A stretch of 64,000 bases of DNA from NCBI GenBank assembly GCA_905250115.1, contig CAJNOI010000001.1, positions 1,738,977 through 1,802,976 of the forward strand, written 5' to 3'. The position numbers and the translations under genes were made by a program. The DNA comes from Adineta steineri. Taxonomy: Eukaryota > Rotifera > Eurotatoria > Adinetida > Adinetidae. Below, in pieces: positions 12,294 to 22,272 of the stretch; position 1 is the first letter of the stretch; each line of letters begins with the position of its first letter. The notes beneath the pieces are model-generated. The model was not told where the DNA came from, ran no database searches, and saw only the letters and a list, made by a program, of their open reading frames with translations.

Positions 12294-13058
12294 TTACATA
12301 ACATGACAATGTTTTCCATGATGTTGTTGTTGAAGCCATCTTCTTGCTTGTTGTGCCGCTTGTTTAGCAACAGTATCTTCAACAGTTTCTAACATTCGAC
12401 AAACTTCTTTAAATAATAAAACTAAATGCCAATGAAATTTTGCTGAACATTGTATTGTATTAGCTTTAAAAGTTTTTTTTACATATTGTTGTATATCACG
12501 TGAATTTGTCAATGTTATATTGGAAAATCTTAAATCAGTTGAGATTAAATCAACTTTATTAGCAACAACAATAACAGGTATATATGTTTTTGTTGCTATT
12601 GTTGTTATTTGTTCAACTTCATCATCATTTGTAAGATCAGCAAGGATTTGTGATTGATGATGTGAATGTGAATGTGAATGTGAATGATGATGATAATATT
12701 GATGATGACCACCAAGACGTACACGAGCTATTTCACGATAAATATGTTTTATATAATTAAATGTTTCTTCACGATTTATATCAAATACTAATAGAAAAAG
12801 ATGTGCACGACGAAAACAATACATTCGTACCCATTCTTGTTGAGGATCAGTATTATTTGTATCATCAAAACGTGGTGTATCAATAATACGTATATGAAAT
12901 AAACGTTGACCATTAAATAATGATGTAAAATGGTATGATGCTATATTTGTTTCCGAATATACTGTGGAAAAATCATTATATAACCATTGACGAACTATTG
13001 CTGTTTTTCCAACAGCTTTATCGCCTAAAACAGCTATCTGTATTGGTTGATCACACAT
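12294..13058 (-). CDS. RASL10-like small GTPase with CaaX box
   Basis: Intronless, 254 aa. The P-loop is GDKAVGKT (residues ~12-19), the switch II position reads DTPRF instead of DTAGQ, the NKxD motif is NKVDL, and the G5 motif is CSAKFHWH. The C-terminus CHVM fits a prenylation (CaaX) signal. The VGKTAIVRQWL start, the degenerate switch regions and the SAKxxWHxxxLF block resemble RASL10A/B, atypical Ras-like proteins that signal at the plasma membrane. A His/Ser-rich insertion (residues ~122-138) is encoded by a GAATGT repeat at about 12660-12690. Loss of Gln61 and the altered DxxG imply low intrinsic GTPase activity (inference). No intron interrupts it, unlike most neighbours. Confidence 0.82.
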   Translation of the reverse strand: MCDQPIQIAVLGDKAVGKTAIVRQWLYNDFSTVYSETNIASYHFTSLFNGQRLFHIRIIDTPRFDDTNNTDPQQEWVRMYCFRRAHLFLLVFDINREETFNYIKHIYREIARVRLGGHHQYYHHHSHSHSHSHHQSQILADLTNDDEVEQITTIATKTYIPVIVVANKVDLISTDLRFSNITLTNSRDIQQYVKKTFKANTIQCSAKFHWHLVLLFKEVCRMLETVEDTVAKQAAQQARRWLQQQHHGKHCHVM

Positions 13059-14884
13059 TATCTGAAATAAGTATCTATTCGGAATAAATAATAATTGTTG
13101 TCTTATATATATATATATATATATATCATGATTTAGTAAATAAATACATAAAGTATCACTTATCCTTTGGCTTCATTATTCTTAAATAAGATAAAAACTG
13201 TTTTTGTTGAGTTTATCCTATTGTACAAATATATATATATAAGTGTTTATGCCTGTGAGGCATTGATAAAAAAAATAAATTATACGATTGTCATTAAACA
13301 ATCGATCATCCTTTTTTTGTTTTTATCTGCAACATATTGTAGATGAAAGAACAAAGGAAAAAACGTTCAAAAAGAAACTATTGCAAAAAAGAAAAACCTT
13401 GTTAGTTCCTACCATTAAAAAAGTCATTTCTAGCTTTTTTTTGCTCTCGTCGTTCCTTCTTATTCTTTTTTTCTGCTCTGTCTTTGTCTTAGTTTCCGGA
13501 AATTCTCTCGACTAAACAAGTACTAGCCTTGAAACTACATATGCATGTATGCACCGCGAGAAGTGTTCATCTACAAAAGAAAAATAGTATGACATTACTG
13601 AATCACATCAGAAACAGAATGACGAAAACAGAATGAACGAGAAGCAGGAAGAAGAGGAGGCTTTGAATGAAAATGAGCGATGAAGATGGTCATATTGTCG
13701 ACTATCGTCTTGCGCTGTTCTTATTATTATTATGATGTTGTTGTGTTTTTCTGATATTTTTCTTTTTGTCTAACTTAACATTTGTCAAGAAAACTATCTT
13801 TCAATTTATATATATATATATGTGCATGTTCGATTCTCATTCTATAGAACCATAATGGCTCTCTAGTCGAATGATACATTTTCTTTTTTTTTTGTTTTCT
13901 ATTTAACATTTACTTTCACAGTCAATTCTAATATTTTTTTATTGCCTAAAGCATTGTTTCTCATGGGAAATTGCATTGTAGACAAATAGAAACTACACAT
14001 AAATACGATTTTTATCTACTATGACAGAGCTCGATTTAATTTAGAAGAAGAAAAAGAAAACGACGAAGAAAAGGAAGATGATGAAAAAAGAGGAAAATCT
14101 TATCTTCTTTTTCTACATTGACATTTACAATTATAAGACATTCTATTATAAATCTATTATGTAAAGACCTTTGCATACAACAGGATTGAATTGATCATTT
14201 TCATCAATTGAATTTTTTCTATTATTATACGTCTTTTTTCTTCTTCTTCTTGTTTTCCCGAAAGACTTATTATTCAGGAAGTTAAAAGGAAAATATTTGT
14301 TTGTAATTATTTAAGAAAAATGATTTATCAATACACCTTATGCAATAGGGAATGAATTGTATCAATTTATTCGTATATATATTTTCAAAATACAAAATAA
14401 ATATTCATAATTAGAAATGTTATTCAGCTAAAATATCGAATTAAAATTTCTATCCTATCTTTATTATTAGGATTAGATCAAATATGCAAATCTCTGTTAT
14501 GCAGACACAAAAAAAGAACAGAAGAAAATAATGAAGCCTTAGTCACGTAAAATAAAGATCAACAGTATCATGTACCGACTTGAGTCAATTATTTATGACG
14601 AGTAGGAAAAAAAATTGATTAAGATCTCTATTTTGTTTGTAATAAAATGAGCTTAGTTTATGACTTGTAGATTTAATACAATACAAATTAGATCCTATAA
14701 TATAATCTATATTTGTTGCACTTGAATTTAATATAAATAATAATCAGAACAAATGAAAATATTACTTCTAATAAGAGATCAAATAAATAGAATCTATTTT
14801 TAGTTTTATTATTAAGACATGGAAATATTAATATTGGGAAAAAAGAGAGAAAAGAAAAATTTAGTTTGTTTAAAATATCAATGT
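13059..14884. other. Intergenic region, no gene seen
   Basis: AT-rich and poly-purine/pyrimidine DNA with AT dinucleotide tracts at about 13108-13127 and 13809-13820 and GAA/AAG-rich patches near 14050-14100. The ORF at 13288-13515 is a Phe/Leu/Lys low-complexity frame and is not supported. It presumably contains the 5' region of the RASL10-like gene and the 3' UTR of the tetraspanin. Confidence 0.5.
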
Positions 14885-15817
14885 TTATGTCGTAGCACGT
14901 AATGGTACAATTTGATAACCTTCACCTAATAGTCGTACAACAGCCGCAAGAGCAATACAACTAATTACGGCTAAACATGCGGCAACAACAGTTGTAAAAC
15001 CTTGCCGTTGAATACGTTCAAATTTATGTCTAGCAACAACAGCATAACATCCATCTGTATTATAACGATATAATGGACTTGTATTATTAGCAAACATATC
15101 AATACATAAATTATCAGCTGAACGATATTTTTCATTACAACAACTAATTGGTAATTGTACAGAAGATCCAAATGTTGCTGCATTTCTTTGTGTAGATGTT
15201 GTTTTACTTCGACTATTACCACTTCCACCTGATGATGCTGGTGTAGGATTTAATGATCCAAATGCAGATGGTTGTCGACTTCGATAATCTTCAAGTGGAT
15301 CATTAAGACCACAACATTGATGTTGTTTTTCTAATCTTGCCATTTTATTTGTATTTTCAATAATAATATTATTTCCAGTACCTACACTATATTGAGTTTG
15401 ATCTAATTCTGTAACAATTGTAGTGTTAATTGATGCTGGTAAATGTCCACTTGTAATAGTTAAAAATGACCAAATACTAAATATAATAAGACCAATTGAA
15501 CAACAACCTAGTAAAATAGCTGCTATAATAGCAAGTGTTTTATTCACTTTTACGACTCCTATTGTTAATATAATAAATGTTGCTAAGGAAAGAATACCAA
15601 AAAGCATTAATATTGCTGATGTTATATGAAGAGGATGTAGACCAATATCAATAAAATATCGAAGACGTGCAAGTGCAAATCCACTATTTAAAAGTAAGAT
15701 TGCACTAACAGATATTGAACCAACAAGAGCAACAGTTAATGCAATACGAAATAATGTTCGTTTAGCTGGTGTTGAAGTACCATTTATAGTAGCTATTGCA
15801 ACAGGTCGAGATTTCAT
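14885..15817 (-). CDS. Tetraspanin-like four-helix membrane protein
   Basis: Intronless, 310 aa from the ATG at 15817 (MKSRPVAIA); an in-frame ATG at 15895 would add 26 hydrophobic residues and is less likely. Three helices lie in the first ~150 residues (LTVALVGSISVSAILLL; ITSAILMLFGILSLATFIIL; IIAAILLGCCSIGLIIFSIW). A large extracellular loop (~150-275) carries the tetraspanin CCG motif (QHQCCGLND), a second cysteine pair (PISCC) and further cysteines (NLC, DGC), then the fourth helix (VVAACLAVISCIALAAVV). Tetraspanins organise membrane microdomains and partner receptors. The large loop has a Ser/Gly/Asn-rich insertion between the CCG and SCC motifs. The intronless form may reflect retroposition or intron loss. 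Family call is good; subfamily unknown. Confidence 0.85.
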   Translation of the reverse strand: MKSRPVAIATINGTSTPAKRTLFRIALTVALVGSISVSAILLLNSGFALARLRYFIDIGLHPLHITSAILMLFGILSLATFIILTIGVVKVNKTLAIIAAILLGCCSIGLIIFSIWSFLTITSGHLPASINTTIVTELDQTQYSVGTGNNIIIENTNKMARLEKQHQCCGLNDPLEDYRSRQPSAFGSLNPTPASSGGSGNSRSKTTSTQRNAATFGSSVQLPISCCNEKYRSADNLCIDMFANNTSPLYRYNTDGCYAVVARHKFERIQRQGFTTVVAACLAVISCIALAAVVRLLGEGYQIVPLRATT

Positions 15818-16910
15818 TTTTTCTTTAAATATGTGTAGAAAATGAAACACGTTTATAAAATCAAATGATTGAATGAATATAGGTGTAGTTATCAATTCTT
15901 TTTCTTCTTCTTCTTCTTAACCTTGAATAAAACAAATAGGACGAATGACTGACAATGATCAATCTTTTCTTTTCTAATGAATAACAGAATTTATTCATCT
16001 CATATTACAATTAATAGAACAAATGTGAATATTTAGTTTTTAGTTAATAAAATGAAAAAAAAAACTTACATGATCAGATCAAATTCTATTTAATGAATAC
16101 TATGTCGGTTTTTCTTTTCATTTTAATACTTTTTGTTGAAATAAAAGAACCGTCACAGGGTGATGATCGCCGGATCATCAACTTAAAATATTAAAGTATG
16201 TAAGAAGACTAAGAAAAATTCAAATCAAAAATATGAAAATATATTAGATGAATTATTGTTGTATACACTTGTATAATTGCATTCAAAGTATGAACGATGA
16301 TAATCGACTACGAGATTGAAATCAAGCATTTCTAAGCTTTCTTTTTGCTGACATTTTGCTTATATGTCATATCAACGACTTTGAAAGGCTACATTTCAGA
16401 CTATTACTTTTATTATTCTATCAATCGTTTAACTGTTCTTTTCCGATACTAATGAAATTATCTTTCATCAATGATCGAAGAAGTGGAAAATCAAAAACAT
16501 CTTGATTTAGTTGTTCTATGACTCTAATAGATACTATTCATTTCAATTGAAAAAGAGATGATATTAAAGTCATTCTTTTCTTTGCAAATGTCTTATTTAA
16601 TATCTTTCAAAGTAACAGAAAACCCTATTGAATCTATAACACCTTAGAAAATAGTAATTAATTCACTTTCCATAGATGTCACTCTTATACGATTATTATT
16701 TATAAATAGAATGGTTTTAATCCAACACAAAATATATAATACATGGATTCTTCTCGAGAAAAATAGGAATAACGCATAGTATGGTTGCTTATATGAAATA
16801 CACTGTTTGTAATTTTTTCATGATTTAATGAAATATTTGATTATTTCAGCTATTTTTATTGATCAAAACATATTTATCATATTGTTGATATTTTAGAATT
16901 TTATAAAACT
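15818..16910. other. Divergent promoter region of tetraspanin and IF1 genes
   Basis: AT-rich sequence between the starts of two divergent genes. It has a TTC repeat at 15900-15917 (tetraspanin leader) and a small inverted pair GATGATC/GATCATC near 16160-16180. No other gene is seen. Confidence 0.45.
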
Positions 16911-17454
16911 ATGTATCGTGCACTTACATCTTCAAATGGAGCACTTGCTCAACGTGTTGTTCGTTCAACATTAACTTTTGCTCGGTATTAAGAATTATTT
17001 TTTCAATTGTTTTCTATTCATTTTCTCGTATTTTCAGTGCTGCATCGGGTACCACTCCAGAAGCTGGCTCTGTTGGGTATGTATTTGAAAGTTTAGAGAA
17101 AAAAAGGTTTTTATTTTGAATATTTTCGATTAGCGGTGGTCAAGATGCATTCGGTAAAAAAGAAAAAGCTGAAGAAACACGTTGGGCTCGTCGTTTTGTA
17201 AGAAAATTTAAAAAAATGAATTATAATTTATCTAAATATATATCTATATTTAGGAAGCTGAACAAGCAGAAAAACATCGCAATAAAACCGCACAAGGTGG
17301 TGATCAACCAATAGGAGATGCTAAAGCTTATGGACAACAACAAGCAGGCAGTCAAAACGCTGGAGGTTTTTCTAAACAACGTCTTTCTGAACTTGAAGCT
17401 GAAAAACGACGAATTGATCAAGAAATTGCTGAACTCAAACGTCAAAAACGTTAA
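16911..17454 (+). CDS. ATP5IF1: Mitochondrial ATPase inhibitor IF1
   Basis: Four exons (16911-16984, 17038-17076, 17134-17197, 17254-17454) join into 125 aa. Residues 1-~30 are Arg/Ser/Ala-rich without acids (MYRALTSSNGALAQRVVRST), as in a matrix-targeting presequence. The inhibitory core reads GGGQDAFGKKEKAEETRWAR, matching the family pattern G-x-FGKRExAEE. The C-terminus is a predicted coiled coil (RLSELEAEKRRIDQEIAELK) used for dimerisation. IF1 binds the F1 catalytic interface and stops ATP hydrolysis by ATP synthase when the membrane potential collapses. A Gly/Gln-rich linker (~78-98) lies between core and coil. A likely poly(A) signal AATAAA is at about 17575. Confidence 0.92.
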
Positions 17455-18313
17455 ACTTTGCATTCATAACTATTTTCTTTCATTGTCCCATAAAATACAA
17501 ACATTTTCCACTTTATGTAGCTATATATCTAGATGCCATACGAATCTTTAACTTTTGCCATTTTAATCTTGCAAAAATAAAAGACATTAGTTCCTTTTTA
17601 TAATTATTGATTCTAAAATAATTTCTTTCATTTAAATATCTCTTTCGATGTAATTATTACTCATCAAGTATTAATTATTGTTAATTATAGAAGAAAAATA
17701 AAATGAGATTTAAAAAACTTTTTTTCATAATCGATCAGATGAAAATATATAATCAAAATTTCGATTACGAGATAAATCAGACTATTTAATACCTTAGACA
17801 ATTATAAAAAAAATACAAAAAAGAAAGAACAATTGACAACGATTTAGTTTCATCAAACTAACTAGAAACACGTTTTATGGTGATCGGTTAATGTTCTTAA
17901 GAGTTATTTAAGAAGTAATGCATCCGACGAAGGTCCAATTGTATAAAATCCAAGAAAATATAAGAATTTTGAGACATGTTTCTACATAGATTTATTTATC
18001 TGTGATAAACATAGAAAGAGCAATTGAAACGATGCTCATCAGAAAATATGCAAATATATAGAAAACTACTGAATTGTAATTAATATATTGTATTGAAAAC
18101 TTTTGACATAATAGATCTAAGTCACGATGTTGAGGTGTAGTTAGAATAGAATTAATAGAATTGAAATTTTTGTTACATAGCGTAATAGATTTTACTTCGA
18201 ATAAAGCATTTGATACGTTATAATGAGTTATTATATGTTGTCTTTAAATAAAATAAAAAATTTTGATGATTTCAACGAAAAATTCTAGTTTAAGCCCTTT
18301 TTTATCCAATGCA

Positions 18314-18353
18314 TCTTGAGGGTATGGGTGTGGCTAAAATTAAAGACACCCAC
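18314..18353. repeat. TGTGGG-type hairpin repeat (short copy)
   Basis: Starts TCTTGAGGGTATGGGTGTGG, and after a ~14-nt spacer ends in a C-rich GACACCCAC arm. It shows the family layout (TCTTGAGGG edge, G-rich arm, loop, C-rich arm) but lacks the terminal CCTCAAGA. Confidence 0.6.
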
Positions 18354-18533
18354 TATATACTCTCGGCGCGAATTTGTTTTTCTGCATCGATTATCACATT
18401 TTATAACATTAGCTTTTGTGTTTTTCAGTTTCATTGGATTGCCTAAATAAGTTGTTGGATGATTTAAACCTTTTCTTTTTTTTAATATTGAATCGAACTT
18501 GTCGGCGTTGTTCAGAATCATCCAAAACGACGA

Positions 18534-18572
18534 TTTGAGGGTGTGAGCAGAATATCTTCACACTCACATCCT
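18534..18572. repeat. TGTGGG-type hairpin repeat (degenerate)
   Basis: TTTGAGGGTGTGAGC at the left and CACACTCACATCC at the right, about 40 bp overall. A diverged member with GTGTGAG instead of GTGTGGG. Confidence 0.5.
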
Positions 18573-19114
18573 GGTTACACAATAAAAAATTATTTCATTC
18601 TCAATCAAACAAAATAACGTGTTTAAGAGTTTTTTTCTTTTCAGGAAACTGTGAAGTTCCTTGAGAACATGCTGATATTCAAGTGTTTTTTCCAACATGA
18701 GCAACATAAAATATTGATGAAAACAGTTTATTTCCTCGTCTAAACTAAAAGTTTTTGAAGATAACCTAGATCTGCCGTTAAATAAGTTACAGACAGTTCT
18801 GTACCAAGACATATGTTCTTACAAATATTTCATTTCAATAACTCTGTATGGAAAAATCTAATAATCCAAAGATAATCAACGGTCTCTATTCTGTTGAGAA
18901 GAAATACGTAGATGTGGCAAAGTATTTTATTGATTGTAATTTGAGTTTAATTTATTAAAATGAATGTTCTTCTTTTGATATGAAAACAAATACTACATGC
19001 TTTTTCTCGATAATATTTAAGGTTTTTGTGCACATTATCAACAAGATGAATAGCTTCTTTTCTATGATAATCTCCTATAAATTGTGTAAGTTTTTTTCCA
19101 TATGAACAATCGTC

Positions 19115-19190
19115 TGAGTGTGAGTGCAAATATTATCTTCATTTTTTCTCCACACTTCAAGACTCATCCACACCCTGATCCCACCATAAC
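19115..19190. repeat. TGTGGG-type repeat (degenerate)
   Basis: GAGTGTGAGTGC at the left, then CCACACTTCAAGACTC and CATCCACACCCTGATCCCACC at the right. It looks like two overlapping C-rich arms, possibly two insertions. Confidence 0.4.
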
Positions 19191-19752
19191 CATTAAGTAA
19201 AACATTTTAGTATTTCTATCTTAGTTTTTATTCTATGAACTACTCACTTTTGTTGCCAATCATTTGCCTATAGTAACATAATTAAATATTATTGCTCTAC
19301 AAATGGTTTACTTCGTAGCAGTTATACTCAATAATCATTTAAATATTGTTCCATTTTTATTGTTGTACTCTTTCATATTGTTATTTTTATATTAATTTGT
19401 CTATATCATGACTGTTGATTATCATGCATAAATAAATATTATTACTTTTTTGTAATTATGAGAAAAAGTAATTTATCTCGTTTTGGAGTGCTCTCATAAT
19501 GTATATCATAAATTTCGCAGCTTCATTTGTTTTATAAATATGAAAATAAAGAAGATTTTTCTTCAAATTTCTAATTACACTTTGCCTAGGCCAAAACAGT
19601 GTTATTAGATATATCATAATTCTGATAGGCTGAAATCGTTTTTTCCATGTAAAAGTACGCCTATTTTTTTCTCAACTAATTATCATGGAAATAGAGCAAA
19701 GTTTTTTTTTCTTTTTAGTAGAAACTCTCGCATAATTTTGAGAAAGCATTTT

Positions 19753-21357
19753 ATGGATGCTAAAGTAACGTTGGCACAACAGGTAAATCACAAAAAAAAA
19801 CTCTTTTGATGATTTGTTTTCTTCTGACAGGGAGAAGCCATTATTACACTTGGTAGCAATCAATCAACAACAAATCCTTTTAAGAAAGTGATGTAATCGA
19901 TTTGTGATACAGACATTACAGAGATTGAATAGTTCTTTTTCTTATAGATTCAAATCGCGATCCGTACGAAACATGGCTATTGGTTCGGTTGTGTCGATTT
20001 TAATAGTAACAGTGATCACAACTGTCCTTGTTTTGAAAAGATCCAACGCCCAAACAACTAGTAACACTATTAAATAGATTTCTATAATAGAATCTTTTAT
20101 TTAATCTATCTTAGGAAGTATAAGTATGACTTCAGTAATACCTATTCGTAAGTATTTGTTTGAAAGCGTTTCATATAACATCAGTTATTTTATCATTTAT
20201 AGAGAATAGTGAGATGGTCTCGACACAAACAACTGGTGAATATTTTAACATATTGATTGACACATTATTGTAATGCTTTTTTTCTCACACAGGCGTCAGT
20301 TCAAGTAAAACGTATCCAACAACATCGATTACTTCAAGTAATACATATCCAACAACACCGACTACTTCGAGTAATACATATCCGACAACGCCTATTACTT
20401 CAAGTAACACACATCCGGTGACAACGTTTAATTCGAGTAAGTATGAAAATAGAATTCGATAGAGCTTTATTGATATCTTATTTTTTGCATATTATTATTT
20501 GAATTTGTTTTGATCAATTTTAGTATCAACTCTTAGTAGTAAGATCGTTTCAACAACAGCAAATAATGGTATGGTACTCTCATTTCACAAAATATCTTTT
20601 CTGATCTTTTTTCTTTTCCAAGCGGTAGCAACATCAGTGAGTTATGCACGAAGTTATATTGGCTTTTGTTCGGCATCGACTTCAAATTCTCTTGTTTCAT
20701 CGTCTCTAACACCAAGTGAGTTCGGCCTGTATTTTATAGTTATTGAACATATATCATCTGAAAATTGTTATTTTATTTTTGTAAACAGTTGGCGCCATTT
20801 CCCTTACGTCAGCATCGGATATACTCATCAGTGTATGTAATGCAGCAGTGGGTCGTGATGCAACAACAGTGGGTATCGGCAACGGTATATGTCAATCACC
20901 AACCGGACAGACGGTGTCTACCGTCGTAGATGGAAATTTAACAACAAAATATCTTAATTTTGGCTTTGGTGATCATAACTCATACAGCAGTTTGAAAGGT
21001 GTTGGTACAGGTTTCGTTATCATACCTCAGAGTGGCAATTTTTCTGTCTTACAAGCATTTCAATTTGGTACAGGTGATGATAATCCCACTCGTGATCCCA
21101 TTACAATTACAATTGAAGGTAGTCAGTCCAACAATTCAACCTATCTTCTATTAGGTTCAGCATGGAGTCTCATCTATTACGGATGGACAGGTATTAATTT
21201 AAATAATGATCCAGGACGAACCGTCTATGGAGATTTGCAAACGATTTCACAAGCATCCGCATACAGAGCTTATCGCATACTCATTGCCTCTCAACGTGGA
21301 TCAGACGACTGTGTTCAATATAGCGAAGTTCGACTTCTTGGTTATTTTATCAACTAA
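19753..21357 (+). CDS. Type II membrane protein: Ser/Thr stalk + galactose-binding-like ectodomain
   Basis: Nine exons (19753-19782, 19831-19892, 19948-20060, 20115-20147, 20203-20235, 20293-20436, 20524-20568, 20623-20715, 20789-21357) join with no stop into 373 aa. Residues ~1-43 form a polar cytosolic tail, then one membrane helix (MAIGSVVSILIVTVITTVLVL), a Ser/Thr/Pro stalk with a tandem TSSNTYPTTP-like repeat, and a C-terminal ~170-aa domain. That domain has VVDGNLTTKYLNFG, GTGFVI, TIEGSQ, and ends YSEVRLLGYF. This ordering (VDG-N-T, ITIEGS, A-YRAYRI, EVRLLG) resembles F5/8-type-C/discoidin-like sandwiches, so carbohydrate or surface binding is likely. Every intron from exon 3 on is in phase 1, after the first base of a codon. 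A poly(A) signal is at 21446. No catalytic residues are evident. The domain call is by pattern only; the gene model is strong. Confidence 0.8.
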
Positions 21358-21839
21358 ATTATAAACTTAACAGATCATATAAATTTTTTCCCTTTGCTTA
21401 CAAATGATCTAACAGAGATTATACTGCTTAAATACATATTTCAAAAATAAAGTTCTGCTTCATTATTTAAACTTTTTTTTTATTATCGAAGAAGGGTCCT
21501 CGTACATATTATGAAAAGAACACGAGTTTTATGTCTTTCCTCTGACAATAACATTCAATCCCTTCTTTTTTAACTTTTCTCTTTTTAATAGATGAACAAT
21601 TGCGAGTTTCAAATTAAAGTTTGGACTTCTTTATAAAAATCTAAAGCTACCGCCACAGCACTTCATAAAAAGTTCGATTTTTATTTCATAAACTACTTTA
21701 GACACATTACAAAACAATCAGTCATTGATATATGACTTATCACTTTTCTCTTATTTCTTTTTCGTTTACACATGTTCTCTTACTTATGAACTCACATTTA
21801 TGCTTTTCTGCATCGCCATTCTTTTGTTTTTTGGCTGAA

Positions 21840-22131
21840 TCTTGAAGGTGTGGGTGTCGGGCAAAAGTGTCTTGTATCCAGTGGCGGATTTAGGGGTGGG
21901 CGATGGGGCCGATCGCCCCCTCCTTCAGAAAACGTTTTTGATTTTTTACAGCAAAAATGAACGAAAAAATAGGTTCACACTACTTCGATTGAACTTAAAA
22001 AATAGTTTTTAGCCGAAATCGCTCCCTCCCCTACTTAGGTATCGCTCCTGCATACCCAGATATCGCCCCTCCCTTCCAAAATCCTAAATCCGCCACTGCT
22101 TGTATCTTTATTCACACCCACACCCTCAAGA
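21840..22131. repeat. TGTGGG-type hairpin repeat, split by a MITE
   Basis: The left arm starts TCTTGAAGGTGTGGGTG at 21840 and the right arm ends CACACCCACACCCTCAAGA at 22131. They are near-perfect inverted repeats at the outer edges. Removing the 220-bp MITE and one 8-bp duplication leaves an element of about 64 bp, in line with unsplit copies elsewhere in the window. Confidence 0.8.
21879..22098 (-). mobile_element. hAT-like MITE, copy 1 (220 bp)
   Basis: Starts CAGTGGCGGATTTAGG and ends CCTAAATCCGCCACTG, a perfect 16-bp terminal inverted repeat. It is flanked on both sides by the 8-bp duplication CTTGTATC (21871-21878 and 22099-22106). No coding capacity. TIRs starting CAG-TGG and 8-bp target duplications are typical of the hAT superfamily. 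The interior has a C-rich left block (CCCCCTCC) and a segment that is the reverse complement of the copy at 51935-52107, so strand is given relative to that copy. Confidence 0.92.
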
Positions 22132-22272
22132 GAATAATTCATGAACTAAAATAAACAAATTTTATTATTCGAAAACAAAATCTTTTATTCAAAATCAAAT
22201 GATTTTATTTTTTATTTTGGTAAATTATATTATTTCGCAGTTGATTTATTTTCAAAAAAAACAATTTTCATT

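Larger units (their letters stand above)
17455..19752. other. Accessory intergenic region with TGTGGG-type repeats, no confident gene
   Basis: About 2.3 kb. Three diverged G-rich/C-rich hairpin repeats are present (18314-18353, 18534-18572, about 19115-19190). Minus-strand ORFs at 18285-18521, 18564-18812 and 18947-19129 have no recognisable family, no clear splice joins and AT-driven composition. They could be remnants of a decayed gene, since all three are on the same strand within 850 bp, but I cannot support one. Confidence 0.4.
21358..22272. other. Convergent 3' intergenic region with nested repeats
   Basis: Lies between the galactose-binding-like gene (+) and the NHL gene (-). It contains the 21446 poly(A) signal and the hairpin repeat with nested MITE at 21840-22131 described separately. 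No further gene is seen. Confidence 0.6.

Noticed and set aside
18285-19129. Three minus-strand ORFs as a possible gene
   Set aside because: No family signature and no consistent splice joins; one overlaps a hairpin repeat.
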